Source: Phallus indusiatus (Eukaryota; Basidiomycota; Agaricomycetes; Phallales; Phallaceae). Taken from it: a stretch of 64,000 bases of DNA. Where the stretch lies: positions 2,294,001 through 2,358,000 of the forward strand of contig JAQFWX010000002.1 in assembly GCA_027605045.1 (NCBI GenBank). Direction: 5' to 3'. Shown in pieces: positions 59,150 to 64,000 of the stretch. A program made the translations under genes and the position numbers. How positions within the stretch are numbered: the first letter of the stretch is position 1; every line of letters starts with the position of its first letter. Below the pieces are notes generated by a model, which was not told where the DNA came from, searched no databases, and saw nothing but the letters and a program-made list of their open reading frames with translations.

Positions 59150-60724
59150 ATGGATCCAGACTCCGAGTCGATGTCACTGTCGTCTTCAGTTCATCAGCTG
59201 GAAGCGCGTGTCTCCAGCAGAAATCCATCACCAAACAACCAATCTCTAGCCTCGCCGCCAACATCTCTTGCAACAGCTGGTTATCTCTCAGATGAGTTGC
59301 AATCAATCTTCCCTCGAATTGATCTAAGTAAGATTATAGTGAGAATGTTTCAAATTGATGAATTCGCTGATCACTGACTTAGGAGTATCTGGCGTCGATA
59401 ATCTTCGAGGGGCATCGCTTCAGAACCTGGTCCTGGAAGAAATAATCAGACCATTACTCATAGGCTCCGGCATACAGCTTTCCAGTACCAACAATGTGTC
59501 AATTGCTGCTAGTATGCCGCCACCTACGCCGGCGAGTCTAGTTGACGAACCCCCTGTCTCAGACGTCCACCATCAGAATTCTCCGAGTCCTATGAGGTCT
59601 ACTAAAACTGACTTGTGTGCTCCGTCGGCTACTAAAATTGCTCCCATAAAAGTTGAGCCCATATACGTCTCCGGAAGCGAGTACTTTCCTTCCGGACTTG
59701 ATTCTAGTGATTCAGATAGGAGCTCAAGCCCCGAGGAACGCCGCGAAACCTTCAAAGAAAGGCTTCTGAACACAAAAATGTTTCAAAAAAGCAAAAAAAA
59801 TGGTTCGTTGGAACAGGCTCAAAGTATTCCAAACCCAGAGAACGTCTGGTCAAGGAGAGAAAGGCTCAGCGAGACAATCGGACGAATACAGTGTTTGCGG
59901 ATCAAGAAGATGAATCGGGAAAAAACTGCGAGTCATCCAATATTCGTGACAGTCCTGAAAATGATGATCGTATGACTGGCACCGAGAGGCGTTTCCATTC
60001 TGAGGATTCGGATATTTCACCTAAATGGCTTCACCACGATCTGAGCGTTCTGCGACGTGCTTTACTGGCCGGAGTCGAAAAAACCGTGGATGATATTGTT
60101 AAATCATACGTCAAGAGTAGAAAAAATATGCAGGAAAACGATGAATCGAATAATGCGGGCTCTTGGAGTCAGGTTAGAGTCCGATATGAGGGCGATAAGG
60201 TTACAGTTGATAAAAACCTCGACGTTCGGGTAGCTGTCCGAGAGCGTTTCAGAACACTCATGTTTCCGAATAATACTTCATCATCGGTACGACCTAACAT
60301 TCCTTGGAAACACTTGGGTCTTTGGCTCTACTCTGAGGAGAAAAGGTTTATAAATTGGGATAAAATTATCCCGACAGATTTTGCAATGCTTGCTCCACTT
60401 TGCGGTTTTCTTAGAAAAGAGCAACAGCGTAAGATGCTATTAGTTGATTTAGAGGATTGGACCGAAGGTACGGATATACATCTTGTCTATCTATGCATTG
60501 GTCTTATGGAAGAATCTACAGATGAAAAGAACATCGGGCCTTGGGATTCGGAAATTCCTCTTGTCGTCGATCCGGAAAATAACGTACTTTTCAAAGTCGG
60601 AGATTTATGCGAGATGTACCCAAGTCATTTCACTAACGCCACTACCGGTACTAGTAGTAAGAAATGGTTTGGAAATGCGGCTTCCTCAGCTCGGTCCAAT
60701 TCAGAATCTGATGATGATTTGTGA
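59150..60724 (+). CDS. Unknown Agaricomycete protein, paralog 2, frame break in the middle
   Basis: Exon 1 is 59150-59327 (MDPDSESMSLSSSVHQLEAR). A 55-nt intron (59328-59382) has a perfect GTAAGA donor and a CTGAC branch site. Exon 2 runs to 60724. At an A8 run (near 59791-59798) the frame slips: adding one A restores KKWFVGTGSKYSKPRERLVK, which matches paralog 1. Conserved blocks downstream are LHHDLSVLRRALLAGVEKTV, VRERFRTLMFPNNTSS, IPWKHLGLWLYSEEKRFINW, LLVDLEDWTEG and VGDLCEMYPSHFTNA. As given, the frame is broken; it may be a real pseudogene, a sequencing error in the A run, or a slippage site. Function unknown. Confidence 0.65.
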
Positions 60725-62093
60725 GAGCGTTCGCTCGGGTTTGGGAGAGGCTCTTCTCTTGTAGGCATCAATCGAAATTATGACTGGTCTGGTGTTGGTT
60801 CACTGTTGGCGTGTTTGTTATGTAGATTTAGTCGACCTCTTCAGCTCTCCGTGCGTCTACTAACTGAGAGTTCAGTGAATTACTTAATAGTAGTAACATG
60901 AAACTTTTATCTAAGAACAATTTACATATGTTACTTAAGTCGACCATTTACTGAACTACGTTACCTAGTACTGCATACAATCGTTCCCATCATCAACTGC
61001 TCTCGAATAGGAAAACTTACCACAGATCGAAAAATTTGATACCTCTTAACAAGAAGTTAACGTTGATGACGTCGGTACTCATTTTGATGCTTCGTTAAGC
61101 CTGGAAAGGATGCATAGCGCGCGCCCGTGCACTTGTTTGTTCCGGCTTTAGTTATTCTATGTCCGAGTCTATAGATAGAACTGGCAACGGGACGACGTAA
61201 GGGTTTTATGAATGGCCTAGGATGTACAGCTCTTAATTGAAAAGGGGTATTACAATCTTTAGCCCGACTTGGCTTTTTTGAAATAACCCACGAAGACAGC
61301 CTTACTATAGTAGTACGTAGTCCAATATCTGATCAGTATCGCACTGCCAGTGCAGTCTACCCTGCATATACATCAACGACAGGTTATTTTACGTCGTTGA
61401 ATAAGTAACGCCGTGAAAGAAATGTAAAAATATCGTGAAGGGCGCCTTAATCAATCTTGGAAATAGTTTCTTCAATATATTACTTATGAGAAAACACATG
61501 GCGTTAGGAGTACGGAGCTCATCATGCATCATGATTAATTGAATACTAGTGGAGTGTATCGATATGGTATGAAAGGCATTAGCCGGTTTGCCTTTCACCT
61601 GCCTGTGTAATCGTCATTTTGTAAATTCTAGGAAACTAGCGAATCAGAAATAAACTTGACGTACGCGCGGGGATCGCAATGATGACATTCATGATATTGA
61701 CTAATAATACGCACTTTCTTCGTCACTGACATGAATTCAAATAGTGTAGTCATTTTAAGTAATCACCTCTAAGCAAGTGTATCAGTAACCATGACTTCAA
61801 AAACGTACTTAATGTCTACAGATTGCAATAAATTCGGGCTAAAAGAGCCATGGCCAAGCCCTGGACTAGGCGTTGAGCGGCGAGCGCTGTTCAAGTGGCC
61901 AAGCCGGCAGTTAGGCGCCCGGCTAATGTCATAGCCGAATGCCGGAGAGACTCCGATTGAGCCCTCGTAATGACGGAGATGCTTTCAAATCAACTGCCGC
62001 CAATCGATCGCCGTTCTCCGAAACCACATTCCGACTTGCATTATCGCACCACCGCCAGCCCGTACTATGCCATGGCGAAAGGAAGATCAAAGT
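60725..62093. other. Intergenic
   Basis: No gene recognised. A GC-rich patch near 61850-61960 lies upstream of the DUF6593 gene and may be part of its promoter region. Confidence 0.4.
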
Positions 62094-62103
62094 ATATATA
62101 AGA
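62094..62103 (+). promoter_or_regulatory. TATA box of the DUF6593 gene
   Basis: TATATATAAG lies 105-114 nt upstream of the start codon, a normal distance for a fungal core promoter. Confidence 0.55.
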
Positions 62104-62207
62104 CGAGCTATTTTGCTAACAATTCACATCCTCCATTTTCGTTGCTTAAAGCCTAGATCCTCCTCCATCTGAATCAGCCAACTACTATACCTCCTTCCCC
62201 CTCTACC

Positions 62208-62879
62208 ATGGAGTCTATCGTCATCCAACAGGAAGATCGCTCGACGATAAAATTTGTCGACGCTCAAAATGGGAGGATTCTATACTCTATCTTTGAAGAG
62301 TATCACAAGGACGGTTGGTGGTCGTCCATGATACAACGTATCGCACCACCACACTCCGAGAAATCGGACGTCGATTTGGCTTCCGTGTCATACATTGATT
62401 ACACCACAACGACCGTTACACTGGAACATAGAACAATGGACTTGGATTCTTTGCTAAGCAGGCACGACGCGTATACAAAGTAAGCCCCTTACAAGCTTCT
62501 TCTCCGAAGAGGTTTTTCATCTTTTCTCTCTTGCTAGCTCGCGATCATTTGTAGGACCAGACGGTAGAACCTACACATGGAGCGTTGACGGCAGAAACCT
62601 TGAGGTACAAAAATATATTCTTATTCATTCAATCTTACAAATATTTACTGGTCAACGTTACAGCTTCGGCTTGCGGATTCTCACACCTTGATTGCCCGTT
62701 CTCATCCCCCAAAAGCAGCAAACTTATTGCAGCGCAAATCGCGTCCAGCTTCCATCGAAGTCTCAACCACATTTGGTCCTAACACTAACAACATACGAAT
62801 GTTAGACCTCGTAATCATCACATACAGCATCATGCAGCGCAAACTAAATGACCGACTAAAATATCGTTTCCCATGCTGA
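62208..62879 (+). CDS. DUF6593-domain protein, 3 exons
   Basis: Exons 62208-62479, 62538-62604 and 62664-62879 give 184 residues in phase. Residues 12-170 form a DUF6593-like domain (PF20236). The N-terminal half is beta-strand-like (STIKFVDAQNGRILYSIFEE). The signature SRSFVGPDGRTYTWSVDGRN sits across exons 1-2, followed by LELRLADSHTLIARSH and IRMLDLVIITYSIMQRKL. The family is small, basidiomycete-specific, often duplicated and of unknown function. No signal peptide or membrane segment is seen, so it is probably cytosolic. Confidence 0.82.
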
Positions 62880-62949
62880 TGAACATCATCCAACAATAAC
62901 CCATTTTCTCTAGGCATCACCATCATTCGAGGAACCCGCTTTTTGATGG

Positions 62950-63376
62950 TCAAGAAGGCCGGTCGGGACCGCCTGGACCGTTATAGCCAACCGGATACAA
63001 GTTGCTCACGGAACGTGTCCATACTATCATACGAGTCGAATTAGTAATGTTAATCCCAAGTGTATCTGTAGAATAATCTGTACCGACGAACAAAGAAAAT
63101 AAACATTTTACTTCAAACCTGCGAAGAGATAAAAGGAAAGAAAAAAACTCAACAATCCTTACATAATTTCCTGGAGCAATTGTATTCAAGCCGCATTGTT
63201 TTGAGTTGCCCGTATGAATCACGCGCAGCGGCACAGAATGCCGTGACCCCGACCTATCAAACTGAGATGAAGTGCACTCGTTGGCTCGTAAAAATGGACA
63301 AACATCTTACACTTATTACCTGAAAAGGTACATCATAATAGGTCTAGCAGCCACATCGTTGATCTTTTTTTTTCTA
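62950..63376 (-). CDS. Possible small gene, doubtful model
   Basis: Coding-like pieces on the minus strand are YYDVPFQFDRSGSRHSVPLR (after a 58-nt intron near 63318-63261), VIHTGNSKQCGLNTIAPGNY, and at the 3' end SNLYPVGYNGPGGPDRPS ending at 62950. The two parts lie in one frame, but a normally phased intron between them was not found, and no start codon is clear. It lies tail to tail with the DUF6593 gene and head to head with the reductase. It may be a pseudogene. Confidence 0.3.
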
Positions 63377-63458
63377 AAAAGAAAAAGGAGCGTCTGAGTA
63401 TTTGATTCTTTTTACTCGTTTGACCTCTCTTTCCAACGACTGGTGAAGCGTTGTATTC

Positions 63459-64000
63459 ATGGCTCGGAGACCTTTTGTCCTTGTACGTTTGTCCGTTCGT
63501 CCAACTCCAAATACAGTATTAATCTACCTCGAATTCCTTTATTCCGTTTTTGGTAGGTCACTGGTGGAACGGGTTTCTTAGGAGCTCACGTAGTCAAACA
63601 ACTACTAGAGGCCGGCTATAGTGTACGATGGTATGTTATATACTTCAAACCTGCGTTATCCAACAAACTGACCGGACTTCAACGCAGCACTGCGCGACCA
63701 TTGAAATCTCGATTTCTGGAAGATGCACACCGTAAACGAGGCGATCAACTGCAAGTGGTAGAAGTCGATGATCTTGCGACGGCCAACCTGGATGAAGCAC
63801 TGGCTGGTAATGCAGCTTTCACAAACTTCAAGTCTAGCTTCGTACTCAACGACATTGTCATAACAGATATTCACGCTATCATTCACTGTGCATTTCCAGC
63901 ACCAGGTTCCATGGAAAGTACTGCTCTATTGATGGTACGTTCCGTTGGCGTACATACTATAATACTACTGGTCTCAAAATGAACGACTTACAGAACGGCG
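63459..64000 (+). CDS. NAD(P)-dependent reductase (extended SDR, DFR/aldehyde-reductase type), 5' part
   Basis: Exons 63459-63482, 63557-63630, 63688-63806 and 63867-63934, with exon 5 beginning at 63994 and cut by the window edge. The start MARRPFVL joins VTGGTGFLGAHVVKQLLEAG, the Rossmann dinucleotide-binding motif TGGTGFLG. SVRCTARPLKSRFLEDAHRK, QLQVVEVDDL and IHAIIHCAFPAP follow, the expected beta-4/5 blocks. Relatives reduce aldehydes or ketones with NADPH (Gre2, dihydroflavonol reductase-like). The catalytic YxxxK lies beyond the window, so substrate and intactness cannot be judged. Confidence 0.8.

Larger units (their letters stand above)
58265..60724 (+). repeat. Dispersed duplication carrying unknown gene 2
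   Basis: Counterpart of 50530-52899. It carries an extra 142-bp foldback insert (58434-58575) absent from the first copy. Confidence 0.65.

Overview
The window is nuclear DNA from a filamentous basidiomycete, almost certainly an Agaricomycete. Genes are broken by many 50-65 nt introns. The recognisable families are ones expanded in mushrooms: DUF6533 membrane proteins, a DUF6593 protein, a DUF6535 remnant, a Clp1-like (clampless) protein and a long-tailed tetraspanin. The mobile DNA is typical of fungi: self-priming Ty3/gypsy, hAT, Helitron-type helicase, Tc1/mariner and SINE-like insertions. I see no rRNA, no intact tRNA and no CRISPR.

Layout. 1-6.5 kb: a thaumatin-like protein (minus) and a tetraspanin (plus), both rebuilt from exons. 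8.5-9.9 kb: a decayed PIF1/Helitron-type helicase. 10.8-12.7 kb: DUF6533 gene A, which still reads through although a solo LTR sits in its first intron. 12.9-18.2 kb: a three-level nest, a solo LTR holding a hAT element that holds a gypsy element. The outer two levels are proved by target-site duplications (TSDs). 19.3-20.1 kb: a truncated DUF6535 gene. 20.9-22.0 kb: the Clp1-like gene.

20.9-39.0 kb is a tandem segmental duplication of about 8.5-9 kb. Each copy carries a Clp1 piece and two DUF6533 genes, each followed by a decayed sequence of unknown origin, here called module P. Copy 1 keeps both DUF6533 genes open (B and C). In copy 2, gene D has a nonsense codon and gene E was hit by a tRNA-derived SINE and a solo LTR.

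39-46.9 kb is gene-poor, with a diverged DUF6533-like gene on the minus strand and a 1.55 kb Tc1/mariner-like element with about 205 bp terminal inverted repeats and no transposase. 46.9-49.9 kb: a complete CNNM/Mam3-type DUF21-CBS protein (minus) with a 23-fold Asp-Lys repeat. 50.5-60.7 kb: two paralogous genes of unknown function in a second dispersed duplication, each with a reading-frame break at a run of eight A, flanking a multi-exon gene with a zinc-finger-like C-terminus. 62.2 kb to the end: a DUF6593 gene, a doubtful minus-strand gene and the 5' part of an NAD(P)-dependent reductase cut by the window edge.

How the genes work together: the only clear theme is repeated duplication and decay of the DUF6533 family beside the Clp1 gene. 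No biosynthetic cluster or defence system is evident. Exon boundaries were worked out by hand from splice signals, reading phase and paralog comparison; family names rest on remembered motifs, not on a database search.
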